From Gammaproteobacteria bacterium (lineage in GTDB: Bacteria > Pseudomonadota > Gammaproteobacteria > Chromatiales > Chromatiaceae): a stretch of DNA of 50,649 bases. The stretch lies in the NCBI GenBank assembly GCA_011390365.1, contig JAABSM010000022.1, positions 1 to 50,649 on the forward strand, read 5' to 3'. Below, in pieces: positions 15,583 to 26,953 of this stretch. The first letter of the stretch is position 1; each line of letters opens with the position of its first letter. The position numbers were made by a program, and so were the translations under genes. The notes under the pieces are model-generated. The model saw only the letters and a list, made by a program, of their open reading frames with translations, was not told where the DNA came from and made no database searches.

Positions 15583-17850
15583 ATGATGGCTAGATTCTCT
15601 CGCCCCACGAAGAAATTTTTTCGAATACTGTTCGCGTTATCGCTGGTTGCGGGCATGGCCGGCGCCTTCGCCCAGGAGCGTGGCGTTGCCTCCAGTGACA
15701 TCGATACGGCGCAAATCGATGAGACCCTTTCGGTCCTCGAAGACCCCCAGGCGCGAGAGCGATTGGTGGCTCAGCTCAAGGTGATGCGCGCCGCGCTGGA
15801 GGAGACGCAGGCGCCGCCCTCGGTGGCCGAGAACGCGGCGGGAGCGCTCTTCGGCGATCTGTCCCGGCAACTGCAAGGCCTCAACCGCACCGCCATGCAG
15901 GCCGCCTCGACCATCCGCCAGCTGCCGGACGCGGCGAGCTGGCTGCAACGGCAATGGCGGGACGACGCCAGTCGAGGCTTATGGGGCGCACGGCTGATGC
16001 AGCTGCTGCTCTCCCTGGGGGCGGCCTATCTCGCCTACTACGTCGTCGCCAGGATCCTGCGCATCAGCGAACGCCGCATGACCGGCCGCCTTCCTTCCGG
16101 CGTGGGGACGCGCCTGATCACCCTCTTCGTGCTCGCGTTGCTGCGTTTACTGCCCGTCGCCCTCTTCGCCGCCGTCGCCTATCTGGTCAGCGCCCTGACC
16201 GAACCAGGGCGAGAAATGCGACTGGTAGTGGTGGCGTGGGTCGCCGCCTTCGTCATCGTCGGCGCGGTTGGGGTGGTGGGACGCGCCATCTTCGCCGCGC
16301 AAGAGGGCAACCTGCGTCTCCTGAAACTGGACGACACCTCCGCCGCCTACGGAGAGATCTGGCTGCTCCGGTTCGCCCGTATCGGGGCTTACGGTTACTT
16401 CGGCATTCAGGCATTGCACCTGATGGGGCTCGAACAAGCGCCCTACGCGGTGCTGATGAACCTGCTCGGCGTCATCTTCACCGGCTTGTTGGTCACCCTG
16501 ATCCTGCAGAATCGCATGCCGGTGGCGGCGTTGATCCGCTGCGGGGAGGAGTCCCGCGGATCGCCCAGCGGCTGCATTATGCGCAAACGTCTGGCGACGA
16601 TCTGGCATCTCCTCGCCATTTTTTACGTTATTTTCCTCTTTGGCGCCTGGATCTTGCGCACCCCGGACGGATTCGCCTTCATCTCGCGCGCCACCTTGCT
16701 GACGCTGGCCGCGCTGGCGATCGCCCATGCCCTGCTCCATCTCCTCAACACGCTCTTCGAGCACACGCTTTCGGCGGGACGCCAACTGGAAGAGCGGTTT
16801 CCGGGCATCCAGCAACGCGCCGATCAATATTTGCCATTTCTGCAAGGGGCCTTGCGCTGGGTCATCTACTGGCTGGCGGCGCTGGCGGTGCTTCAGGCAT
16901 GGGGCCTGGAGACGCTGGCCTGGCTGGCCAGCGACGGCGGCCAGGCCTTCGCCTTGATGCTCGCGCGGGTGCTCGTCATCGCCATCGCCGCCATCGCCGT
17001 CTGGTCCTTTGCCAGCTCCTGGATGGAGGGCTATGCCGCGAAGCTCGACGACACCGCCGGTGCGCGCTCGGCGCGCACCAAAACCCTGGTGCAGGTATCG
17101 AGCAACGCCCTCATGATCGTCGTCGCGGTGTTGGCGACTCTCCTCATTCTCTCGGAAATCGGCATCGACATCGCGCCGCTGCTGGCGGGCGCCGGCGTGG
17201 TCGGGCTGGCGATCGGCTTTGGCGCCCAGACCCTGGTCAAGGATGTGATTACCGGCACCTTCATCCTGCTGCAAAACCACATGACGGTGGGCGAGGTAGT
17301 AAAGGTGGGAGACACCGCCGGCCTGGTGGAGGCGCTGTCGATCCGCCATGTGCGTCTGCGCGACCTCTCCGGCACCGTGCATACCATCCCCTTCAGTTCC
17401 ATCACTACCATCAGCAATCTGACCAAGGAATACTCCTACCATGTCTTCGATGTCGGCGTCGCCTATCGCGAGAACGCGGATCAGGTCATGGAGCTGTTGG
17501 CGGAAATCGGCGAGGAGATGCGACAGGACGAGGAGTACGGCCCGCTGATCCTGGAGCCGCTGGAGGTGTTCGGTCTTGACCGCTTCGCCGACTCGGCCAT
17601 TATCATCAAGGGCCGGATCAAGACCCCGCCGATCAAGCAGTGGATGGTGGGGCGGGAGTTCAATCGCCGCGTAAAACGGCGCTTCGATGAGCTCGGCATC
17701 GAGATCCCCTTCCCCCATCGCACCCTCTATTTCGGCATCGACAAAGAGGGCAAAGCCCCGCCGCTATCCCTGCGCACGGAACACGACGACACCGAGGAAC
17801 TGGTCAATCTCGCTTCAGGTCGTGACGCGACGCAAGGGCGAGAGAGGTGA
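15583..17850 (+). CDS. Large MscS-family mechanosensitive channel
   Basis: A 755-residue inner-membrane channel that should release solutes on hypo-osmotic shock. It has a signal peptide (about 1-30, ending GAFAQ) and a periplasmic helical region of about 100 residues, then about ten membrane segments. The MscS core begins near residue 500: the pore helix LLAGAGVVGLAIGFGAQTLV, then DVITGTFILLQNHMTVGEVV and the beta domain (LRDLSGTVHTIPFSSI). The C-terminal alpha/beta domain includes GRIKTPPIKQWMVGREFNRR and IPFPHRTLYFG. Length and the extra N-terminal segments match the YbiO/MscM-like subgroup. Two ATGs stand in tandem at the start. Confidence 0.92.
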   Translation: MMARFSRPTKKFFRILFALSLVAGMAGAFAQERGVASSDIDTAQIDETLSVLEDPQARERLVAQLKVMRAALEETQAPPSVAENAAGALFGDLSRQLQGLNRTAMQAASTIRQLPDAASWLQRQWRDDASRGLWGARLMQLLLSLGAAYLAYYVVARILRISERRMTGRLPSGVGTRLITLFVLALLRLLPVALFAAVAYLVSALTEPGREMRLVVVAWVAAFVIVGAVGVVGRAIFAAQEGNLRLLKLDDTSAAYGEIWLLRFARIGAYGYFGIQALHLMGLEQAPYAVLMNLLGVIFTGLLVTLILQNRMPVAALIRCGEESRGSPSGCIMRKRLATIWHLLAIFYVIFLFGAWILRTPDGFAFISRATLLTLAALAIAHALLHLLNTLFEHTLSAGRQLEERFPGIQQRADQYLPFLQGALRWVIYWLAALAVLQAWGLETLAWLASDGGQAFALMLARVLVIAIAAIAVWSFASSWMEGYAAKLDDTAGARSARTKTLVQVSSNALMIVVAVLATLLILSEIGIDIAPLLAGAGVVGLAIGFGAQTLVKDVITGTFILLQNHMTVGEVVKVGDTAGLVEALSIRHVRLRDLSGTVHTIPFSSITTISNLTKEYSYHVFDVGVAYRENADQVMELLAEIGEEMRQDEEYGPLILEPLEVFGLDRFADSAIIIKGRIKTPPIKQWMVGREFNRRVKRRFDELGIEIPFPHRTLYFGIDKEGKAPPLSLRTEHDDTEELVNLASGRDATQGRER

Positions 17851-17879
17851 CGCCTGGGGCGGGGCAACGCGGGTGCGAC

Positions 17880-20189
17880 TTAATCGAACGCCACCTCCAG
17901 GCCATTGCCCAGCGTGTCACTCAGGGTCGCGACGCCCGCGACGGGTTGCCCTTCGTGCTGGGGGGGCGTCTCGACCACGCCACGATAGTGGCGACCATCG
18001 CCGTCAAGACGCAGCAGGCCGCTGAAGGAGAACCCCCCCGCCGTCAGCACGAAGGGCGCGGCGCGGCGCAGCGGCCCATGGTCCTCGGCCTGTAGCTCGA
18101 TCCGCCACTGGGTCCTTGGCCCCAATGGGTTGCGCTCCAGCTTGCTCGCGATCAGCCTGGGCGCTTCGCGGTCGACGAAGATGGCGCGACGAAAGCCGAT
18201 GCGGTTGCCCCACGCATCGCGGGCGACGAACTCCAGGGGATTCGCCCCCTCCTCAAGTTCCAGCGGAACCGCGAAGCGTCCCTCCTCCAGCGCCACCGGC
18301 GTCCCGTTGAGGATCAACTCGGCGGTTCGCGCCGCCTTGCCCTTTAGGGTCCATCGCGCCTCGCGGGTATAGTGGGGCGGTTCGATGTCGAAGGTCACCT
18401 CGGGCAACTCCTCGTTGACCACGAAGTTCAGGCTCTCGGCCACCTGCTTGCCGCCGGGCGACTCCACCCTCAGTTCACAGCAGGTCCCGGCCTCCGGCAG
18501 ATCGAGATTAAGGAAGACCTTTCCCTGGGCATCCGCCCTGCCGGAGGCCAGCGAGCGCCGATCGCCATCCTCGACCACCACCCGCGACAGGGGCAGGGTC
18601 TCGCCCTTCAGCGGATAGTAGCGGCCCAGGGCGATCAGCCCGCCCGCGGCATCGCGGGGCGCGGACTCCGCCACCTTGAAGAATAGCGGGCGTTCAGGGA
18701 CGTATTCGAAGACGCGGCGCAGTTCGCTGACGTTGCCGGCGGCATCCACCGCCGTCAGTACCACCTCGTTGCTGCCCTCCTCTAGCTCCAGCTCGATCTC
18801 GAAGTCCCCCTCCCGGTCAGGCTGTTGCGTCCGCTCGCGAAAGGTGAGTCGCGCCCCCTGCTCGACGATGCCCCGCAGTCGGGTCGGTGAACGGGAGACG
18901 GTCGCCCCCTCTTCCGGCGCCAGCAGCACCAGGTAGGGTGGCTGGCGATCGTGGATCACCTGAAAGCTGCGGGTTACGCTGCGCGGACCGGGAAAGCCCT
19001 CCTCGTCCACCGCCAGCACGCGCCAAAAATACGTCCCCTCCTCCGTTTCAGGCAGCAGCGCCTCGGCCTCCTTCAGCGCCTTCTCCGAGCGCAGCAGGCT
19101 GTGGAAGGCGGCGTCGCGGGAGACCTCGAGCCAATAGGCGTCGGCGCCCGTCACCGCTTGCCAGCGCAATGTCACCGCTTCGGAATAGATCACCGAGGCG
19201 TCCTCGGGCAGCATGCCGTCGGGGCGGGGCAGCAGGCTCTTCTTGCCGGAGATGCCCACCGCATCCACCGCCACGCCCTCGTTCTCCTCCAGCACCACGC
19301 GACTGCCGCGGGCCTCCACCGACAGTTCGCCCTGGTAGTTGGCGAGCTTGGTATCCCGGTTGTCCTGGCGCACGTAAAAGTCGCGGGAGTCGCCATCGAG
19401 CTTGATGCCAGGCAGGTCCAGGTCGAACTCGTCCTTCGCCCGATTGCCCCCCAGCGCCGCGAAGAGATCGCCGGAGACCAGGCTCACCTTGGCCTGCTGG
19501 CGGTTCTCCAGCAGGTTGGCGCGCATCCGCTCGATGACGATCTGGGAGTTCTCATCCATGCGCAGGCGGCTATCGTCCCGAAACAGCAGCTCGGCGCTGG
19601 CGTTGGCGAGGGTGCGCACCCGCTCCCCCTCGCCGAGCATGCCGTAGAGCTCCGCCTCGCTCCAGATCACATCGGCGGGGCGACGGCGCTCCACCTGGCC
19701 CTGGCGATCCACCAGTTGCGCCTCCGCCTCGACGTTGCGCTTGCCCTCGCAGATCGCCAGCGCCCGCTCGGCGGAGGCGTCCGCCTTTTTCATCAACTTC
19801 AGCGCCGCGTCCCAGCGACGCAGACGCCTCTCCTCCAGTGCCCGATCCTGCAACGCCACCGCGTTGCCGATCTCGCTCGGCGCGAAAAGCCGGGCGCGCA
19901 GCCGGTTGGCCTGCTGGATCTTCTCCCGCACGCCTTTCAGCAGCAGCTGGGTCTCGACGATCTCCCGCGCCGGCAGCTTGAGGGTCAGGCCGGGACGAAT
20001 GTCCGCCACCGAATCCAGCTCGTTGGCGCGCAGGAACTCCGGCCACAGCTCGGAATCCCCCAAATGCTCGGCGGCCAGCAGACGAATGGTGTCGCCCTCC
20101 TTGACCGTTATGCTGTCGGCGGCTTGGGAATATCCCGCTGTGAACACCAGGGAGGTGGCCAGAAAAAAGATCTTGGAGAGGGTTCTCAT
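17880..20189 (-). CDS. Secreted LysM-FecR-domain protein with Ig-like repeats
   Basis: A 769-residue exported protein. Residues 1-23 are a signal peptide (FLATSLVFTAGYSQAA). A LysM peptidoglycan-binding module follows (ITVKEGDTIRLLAAEHLG to GLTLKLPA). A Lys/Arg/Glu-rich helical stretch leads to a FecR-like domain at about 170-310 (NASAELLFRDDSRLRMDENS, VSLVSGDLFAALG). A fibronectin-like segment (TLRWQAVTGADAYWLEVSRD, TYFWRVLAVDEEG) and several Ig-like domains follow (NEVVLTAVDAAGNVSELRR). This resembles secreted FecR/LysM proteins of uncertain role, possibly envelope sensing or surface scaffolding. It has no TonB-type receptor or ECF sigma neighbour, so iron signalling is unlikely. It converges with mscS. 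Confidence 0.85.
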   Translation of the reverse strand: MRTLSKIFFLATSLVFTAGYSQAADSITVKEGDTIRLLAAEHLGDSELWPEFLRANELDSVADIRPGLTLKLPAREIVETQLLLKGVREKIQQANRLRARLFAPSEIGNAVALQDRALEERRLRRWDAALKLMKKADASAERALAICEGKRNVEAEAQLVDRQGQVERRRPADVIWSEAELYGMLGEGERVRTLANASAELLFRDDSRLRMDENSQIVIERMRANLLENRQQAKVSLVSGDLFAALGGNRAKDEFDLDLPGIKLDGDSRDFYVRQDNRDTKLANYQGELSVEARGSRVVLEENEGVAVDAVGISGKKSLLPRPDGMLPEDASVIYSEAVTLRWQAVTGADAYWLEVSRDAAFHSLLRSEKALKEAEALLPETEEGTYFWRVLAVDEEGFPGPRSVTRSFQVIHDRQPPYLVLLAPEEGATVSRSPTRLRGIVEQGARLTFRERTQQPDREGDFEIELELEEGSNEVVLTAVDAAGNVSELRRVFEYVPERPLFFKVAESAPRDAAGGLIALGRYYPLKGETLPLSRVVVEDGDRRSLASGRADAQGKVFLNLDLPEAGTCCELRVESPGGKQVAESLNFVVNEELPEVTFDIEPPHYTREARWTLKGKAARTAELILNGTPVALEEGRFAVPLELEEGANPLEFVARDAWGNRIGFRRAIFVDREAPRLIASKLERNPLGPRTQWRIELQAEDHGPLRRAAPFVLTAGGFSFSGLLRLDGDGRHYRGVVETPPQHEGQPVAGVATLSDTLGNGLEVAFD

Positions 20190-20654
20190 GCTTCGCTTTC
20201 ACGCAATTGTATAAGGTACTGAATCGCCTTGGAACGCCTGTCCCGGGCTGATTTTCAGGACAAAAATTACCACAGAGGTCACAGAGCGCACAGAGGTTCA
20301 TGAACAGCCGCCTACCAAGACTTCATCTTCAGTGGCATCCGCATTATCGGAAAACGCTCAACCCCTTGGCCACCGCTCCCGGCGGATGACCGCGAGGCTG
20401 CTCTGACCTTTCCGCCGAAGCCCCCCGGGAACGTTGACCTCCCGGCCACCCCGTCGCCACCTGCCGCGGCTAGACTCAGCGGCGGGGTATGTGCAATGGC
20501 GCGTCAAACCGCGCGCTCCGCCCTATCGCCATGTTTCCGCTGTTTCAGGGCAGCTACAACAGGATTCTACCCGAGATCGCCGCTCAGCGCCCAATTCAGC
20601 CGAGCCCAGCCCTAAGCCCTAAGCCCTAAGCCCTAAGCCCTAAGCCCTAAGCCC
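20190..20654. other. Intergenic region with dispersed and tandem repeats
   Basis: About 465 bp upstream of the LysM-FecR gene. It contains ACCACAGAGGTCACAGAGCG (20270-20290), a sequence type seen scattered through many environmental bacterial genomes, and ends in the CCCTAAG array. No gene is recognisable. Confidence 0.55.
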
Positions 20655-20655
20655 T
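20610..20655. repeat. Six tandem CCCTAAG heptamers
   Basis: Six perfect 7-bp units (20610-20651) plus a partial CCCT that runs into the stop region of the SNF2 gene. The reverse complement, CTTAGGG, resembles plant-type telomere repeat but at this position is a simple-sequence tract. It lies directly 3' of the SNF2 gene. Confidence 0.95.
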
Positions 20656-23600
20656 CACCCGACATTCCCACTCAACAGATCCATCATCTCATCCACGCTC
20701 ATGCGTCCGCTCATGTCGCTACCCTCCAGCAGGTTATCGGCGAGATCCCGCTTGTGGGCGTGGAGGCGGACGATCTTGTCTTCGATGGTCTCCTTGGCCA
20801 CCAGTCGATAGACGGTGACCGGGCGTTGCTGGCCGATGCGGTGGGCGCGGTCGGAGGCCTGGTCTTCCACCGCCGGGTTCCACCAGGGGTCCATGTGGAT
20901 GACGTAGTCGGCGGCGGTGAGGTTGAGGCCGGAGCCGCCCGCCTTGAGGCTGATCAGGAACAGCTCGCCCTCGCCGCCCTGGAAGGCGTTGACCGCCTCC
21001 CGCCGCTTGCGCTCGGGCGTCGAGCCGTCCAGATACTGGTAGACCACGCCCTTGCGGTCGAGATACTCCCGCAGCAGCTTGAGATGGCCGACGAACTGGC
21101 TGAAGACCAGCGCCTTGTGGCGATTCTCCAGCAGCTCTTCGAGGATCTCGCCGAAGGCGTTGAGCTTGGCACTGGGGATGGCGGAGTCGGGCAGGATCAG
21201 GCGCGGGTTGCAGCAGGCCTGACGCAGGCGGGTGATCTCGGCGAGGATCTTGACCCGGCGTTGGGCCGAGGGCAGGCCCGAGCCGCTGACCCGTTCCAGC
21301 GCCTGGGCGCGCAGCGCCTGGTAGAAGGTGGTCTCCTCCTCGCTCAGCTCGACGTGGATGGTGATCTCGGTGCGTTCCGGCAACTCCGCCAGCACGTCGC
21401 TCTTGAGGCGGCGCAAAATAAAGGGCCGAATCAGCTGCTTGAGGCGCTGCTTGGCGCCGCTGTCGTTGGTCTGCTCAATGGGGCTGGCGAAGCGCTGGTT
21501 GAAGCGATCCAGGGGGCCCAGCAACCCGGGATTGATGAAGCGAAACAGGTTCCACAGCTCGCCGAGATGGTTCTCGATGGGGGTGCCGGTGGTGATCAGG
21601 CGAAAGCCGCCGCGCAGCGACATCGCCGCCCGCGAGCGCTTGGTCATCACGTTCTTGATCGCCTGCGCCTCGTCGGCGACGATGGTGGTCCATTCGATGC
21701 CGCCGAGCACCTCCGCCTCGCTCTGCAACAGCCCGTAGCTGCACACCACCAGATCGAAGGGGCCGGCCTGCGCCACCATCCCACGCCGATCGCCCGGACC
21801 GAAACGCAGCACCTTGAGGGTCGGCGCGAAACGTGCCGCCTCCTCCACCCAGTTGCCGCACACCGAGGTGGGGGCGAGCACCAGGGTCGGCCCTTGCGGC
21901 GCGCGATCGAGCACCAGCCCCAACGCCTGCACCGTCTTGCCCAGCCCCATGTCGTCGGCGAGGCAGGCGCCGGCGCCCCAGCGCGCCAGTCGCGCCATCC
22001 AGCGGTAGCCCTCCAGCTGATAGTCGCGCAGCTCGGCGTAGAGGGTGCTCGGCAGCTCCGGCTGCCAGTCGCGGATCTCGCCGAGCCGTTCCAGCCGCTC
22101 CCGCCATTCGCTGGCGACCTCCGCCTCCATGCCGTCGATCAGCTCGCCCACCGCCTCCGCCGCCAGTGGCGAGATCTGGCCATCCTCGCCGAGATCCCGC
22201 AGCGCCTCGATGCGCCGGCGCAGGTCGCGGGTGATGGTGAGAAACTCGTCCTCGCCGATGCGCACGAAACGCCCCTTGGCGCTGTCGAGGAGGGCGATCA
22301 GCTCCTTCATGGGTAACACCCGGTTTTCGTCGATGCGCAGCTCGCCGTCGATGCCGAACCAGTCCCGCTTCTTGCGAATGGCGATGCGCATGTTGCCCAC
22401 CCCCACCGCGCGAGAAAGGCGGATCTTGCGTCCCTGGGGCCAGTCGAGGACGATGCGCTCGCCCAGCTCTTGCAGCGCCAGCAGGGTATCGAGGGCCGCC
22501 TCCGGATCCTCCAGCATCCAGTGCCACTCCGCCTCGGGATCAAGGGCCGGACAGGCCTCCAGGATCACACCGGCGGCCGCCGCCTCCGCCTCTCGGTCCC
22601 GCTCGGTGCGCAGGGTGCGGCCGTCGATCTCGCTGAACACGGTGGCGCGGCCCTGGCCGGGACGAAACACCGGCCCCTTTTCGCCAAAGGGCTGCATGTA
22701 GCAATCCATGGAGAAGCCGTCGCCCACCGGCGTGAGGTGGACGTGGGGGGTGTTGTCGGGCTCGACCCGCTGGGAGTTGGCATCACCCATGCCGATGTCG
22801 GAGTGGATATTAAGCAGCGGCGCGATGGCGGTGATGCTCTCCACCACCTGATCCTTGGCCGCCACCGGTACGTGGATGCCGTTGCCGCCGAGGATGTCGG
22901 CGATGCGGCGATGCTCCTGGCTGAAGGTCACCACCTTGAGGCGTTGCGGCCCCTCTTGCAGCAGCAGCCGATTGCGGGCGACCGGCGGGTAGGGCTCCAG
23001 CCGCAACAGCAGCTCCCGACCGTCCTTGCGGATCTCCAGCGCCGGCTCCTCGCCGCGCACCTCCACCGGTCGGTCCGGATCGTCGGACCAGAACACCAGC
23101 GGGTGCCCCACCGCCGCCTCGATCGCCTTGTCGTGGTCAAACTGGTAGACGGTCTTGGGGTAACGTCCATAGTGCTCATAGACCACCTCGGTCTGGATCG
23201 CCTGGCAGATCGCGCGATCCTGGGGGGTAAGATAGTCGAAGGCCTCGCCGCCCTGGTAGAGGCGATCCAGGGCGATGCCGCGGCCGCGGCTCCAGCCGCC
23301 CATCTTGCCCCGCTTCTGCTCCTTGGGTTCGATGGCGTAGCTCTCCTCATCGATCTTTGCCAGTCGCCAGGTCATGCGTCGGTCCGCCTCGCCCCCCTGG
23401 CCCGCCGCCGGCGTCTCCGCCACCCCGCGCAACGCCAGCAGGGCGCGCTCCCAGGCCTCCTGGGGACGGCTCAATTCGATCACCGAAAGATAGGGGAGCT
23501 TCTTGGGGCGACGGCACTCGTCCGGCTTGCGTTTCAGCGCTTGCAGCAGTCCCGCGCTCTCGCCGTGGTACCAGCCCCAGCCGCCGATCTGCGCGGTCTG

Positions 23601-24815
23601 GCAATAGCGGGGCAGACGCGCCATCTGGCGCTCGCTCACCTCGCCCCCCAGCCAGCGTCGCGCCAACACCCGGATGAGATCGAGGTAGGGCTCCACCGCC
23701 AGCGAGTCCCGCCCCAGCCAGACGCTTTTCTCCAACGCCATCTCGCCGCGAAACACCGCCACCACGTCGCCGAGCATGCGAAAGATGGGCTCGCAGTAAT
23801 CCCCGGAGGCGAGCTTGATCGCCGCGCCGGCCTGATCGCGGGCCTCCTCCAGCAGGCCCGGGTCCCGCGAGCGCAGCAGCGTCAGCAGGTAGCAGACACC
23901 GGGGAATTCGGGCAGGTAGAGATTGCGCTTGCGGGTCTCGGCCCGCGCCCGCGCCAGCGACTGGCGAAAATCCTCGATTGCCTCCCGGTCCCGGCCCTGG
24001 AGAAAGCCCAGCCAACCCCGCAACGCCAATGCACGGCGACCGTCGGCATCCTCCAGGTAGCCCGACGCCTGCTCCGGCTCGCCGCGAAACAGCCACTGCT
24101 CGGCGAACCACAGGCGCACCTCCGGGTCGCGGACGTCGGCGAGGTTGCGCTTGGCCACCTCCCACACCGCCCTTGCGTCCCCCAGAAAGCGCGCCGCCTC
24201 GTCGCCAAGCGGGGCGAGCACCTGAAACTGGACCGCCGCGGAGAGCCGCCCAAACCACTGGGCGTCGAAGGGTTCGAGGCAGACGCCGAGCAACGGCTCC
24301 GCCGCCTGCAACTCCGGCAATTGCCCCTTGCCGTCGACCTGGCGCAACAGCGCCAGCGCCTCCTGCTCGCGACCGCCGTAGAGCAGCAGACGCAACCTGC
24401 CCCGAATCTCGTCCGCGGCCATGCCGAGGCTGCGCCGGGAATCGAGGGGATTGCCGCCCGGCATCGCCGCCGCCACCTCGTCCAGCACCCCGGCGGCCAC
24501 CGCCTCGCGGGTGATCAGTTCGATGATCTCCCCGGCGCAGCGCAAATGACCGGAGGCCCGCTCCACCAGCTTCGACTCCCACCAGCGGGCGCACTGGGAT
24601 TCGTCGAGGAGATCGCCGAGCAGCCCCCCATCCCGCCCGCGCCAGCCCAGACGCGCCAGCCAGCCCCGCAAATCCGCCAGGCTCGCGCCCCGGAAGGCGA
24701 AGGAGAGCACCCACAGGATGCGGCGCTGCTCCACGGGTTGCACCTTGTAGACGTTCCACAACGGGGAGACGCCCGGTTTGGCGATGAGCGCGCGATAGTA
24801 TTCAGCTGAGTTCAT
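20655..24815 (-). CDS. Large SNF2-family ATPase/helicase
   Basis: A 1386-residue protein. The start is the ATG giving MNSAEYYRALIAK; upstream frame overlaps the crcB promoter region. The first about 900 residues are Leu/Arg/Glu-rich with no motif I recognise. They appear largely helical, then beta-rich (LLLRLEPYPPVARNRLLLQ, FSQEHRRIADILGGNGIHVP). The SNF2 motor follows: motif I DDMGLGKTVQA near 955, DEAQ box (VADEAQAIKN), motif III ITTGTPIENHLGELWNLF. In the helicase C domain are FSQFVGHL, LKAGGSGLNLTAADYV and motif VI HRIGQQRPVTVYRLV. This is a DNA or nucleoprotein translocase of the bacterial RapA/SNF2 superfamily, but too long for RapA. The partner and substrate are unknown. No defence or modification genes adjoin it. 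Confidence 0.85.
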   Translation of the reverse strand: MNSAEYYRALIAKPGVSPLWNVYKVQPVEQRRILWVLSFAFRGASLADLRGWLARLGWRGRDGGLLGDLLDESQCARWWESKLVERASGHLRCAGEIIELITREAVAAGVLDEVAAAMPGGNPLDSRRSLGMAADEIRGRLRLLLYGGREQEALALLRQVDGKGQLPELQAAEPLLGVCLEPFDAQWFGRLSAAVQFQVLAPLGDEAARFLGDARAVWEVAKRNLADVRDPEVRLWFAEQWLFRGEPEQASGYLEDADGRRALALRGWLGFLQGRDREAIEDFRQSLARARAETRKRNLYLPEFPGVCYLLTLLRSRDPGLLEEARDQAGAAIKLASGDYCEPIFRMLGDVVAVFRGEMALEKSVWLGRDSLAVEPYLDLIRVLARRWLGGEVSERQMARLPRYCQTAQIGGWGWYHGESAGLLQALKRKPDECRRPKKLPYLSVIELSRPQEAWERALLALRGVAETPAAGQGGEADRRMTWRLAKIDEESYAIEPKEQKRGKMGGWSRGRGIALDRLYQGGEAFDYLTPQDRAICQAIQTEVVYEHYGRYPKTVYQFDHDKAIEAAVGHPLVFWSDDPDRPVEVRGEEPALEIRKDGRELLLRLEPYPPVARNRLLLQEGPQRLKVVTFSQEHRRIADILGGNGIHVPVAAKDQVVESITAIAPLLNIHSDIGMGDANSQRVEPDNTPHVHLTPVGDGFSMDCYMQPFGEKGPVFRPGQGRATVFSEIDGRTLRTERDREAEAAAAGVILEACPALDPEAEWHWMLEDPEAALDTLLALQELGERIVLDWPQGRKIRLSRAVGVGNMRIAIRKKRDWFGIDGELRIDENRVLPMKELIALLDSAKGRFVRIGEDEFLTITRDLRRRIEALRDLGEDGQISPLAAEAVGELIDGMEAEVASEWRERLERLGEIRDWQPELPSTLYAELRDYQLEGYRWMARLARWGAGACLADDMGLGKTVQALGLVLDRAPQGPTLVLAPTSVCGNWVEEAARFAPTLKVLRFGPGDRRGMVAQAGPFDLVVCSYGLLQSEAEVLGGIEWTTIVADEAQAIKNVMTKRSRAAMSLRGGFRLITTGTPIENHLGELWNLFRFINPGLLGPLDRFNQRFASPIEQTNDSGAKQRLKQLIRPFILRRLKSDVLAELPERTEITIHVELSEEETTFYQALRAQALERVSGSGLPSAQRRVKILAEITRLRQACCNPRLILPDSAIPSAKLNAFGEILEELLENRHKALVFSQFVGHLKLLREYLDRKGVVYQYLDGSTPERKRREAVNAFQGGEGELFLISLKAGGSGLNLTAADYVIHMDPWWNPAVEDQASDRAHRIGQQRPVTVYRLVAKETIEDKIVRLHAHKRDLADNLLEGSDMSGRMSVDEMMDLLSGNVG

Positions 24816-24955
24816 GATTCGGTTTACGGCTGCCAGAAAATCGACCGACCAAATTAACACACCCCGGGCGACTTGTTCCAGACGAAGGTATGGGTCTCCA
24901 ATCACAACTAGTGTAAAATCCCGCCTTCGATCCGTTAGCAAGGAGAGTTGGGATT

Positions 24956-25326
24956 GTGGGACAGGTGGCGGCGATCGCCGCGGGCGGGGCCATCGGCGCG
25001 GTGTTGCGCTTCTGGCTCTCCACCGCTGTTTATCAGCTGTTGGGGCGCTCCTTCCCCTACGGCACCCTGGCGGTGAACGTGATCGGCTCGCTGGCGATGG
25101 GGTTGCTGTTCGTGCTCTTCACCGAGCGCATGAGCCTGGGGCCGGAGTGGCGGGCGGCGATCCTGATCGGCCTGCTGGGCTCCTTCACCACCTTCTCCAC
25201 CTTCTCCATCGAGACGCTCAATCTGATCGAACAAGCGTACTATCTCAAGGCGTTGCTGAATGTCATCGTGTCGGTCGTCGCCTGTATTGGAGCCGCATGG
25301 AGCGGCGTAATCATCGGGAGGATGTT

Positions 25327-25330
<4 letters not shown>
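24956..25330 (+). CDS. crcB: Fluoride channel CrcB/FluC
   Basis: A 124-residue small membrane protein with four hydrophobic segments that works as a dual-topology dimer exporting fluoride. It has the FluC signatures TLAVNVIGSLAMG and GLLGSFTTFSTFSIE, with the Phe-box and Na-site Gly/Ser/Thr residues. The start is GTG with AAGGAGAG about 10 nt upstream. I looked for a fluoride riboswitch in the 140-bp leader and saw none. The stop overlaps the DUF190 gene by 4 bp. Confidence 0.94.
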
Positions 25331-26935
<1,605 letters not shown>

Positions 26936-26953
26936 TCCTTCCGCTTGCTCACG

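Noticed and set aside
24816-24955. Fluoride riboswitch upstream of crcB
   Set aside because: Checked because crcB often has one; the characteristic GGNGAUGG...CUGAUG pattern is not present.
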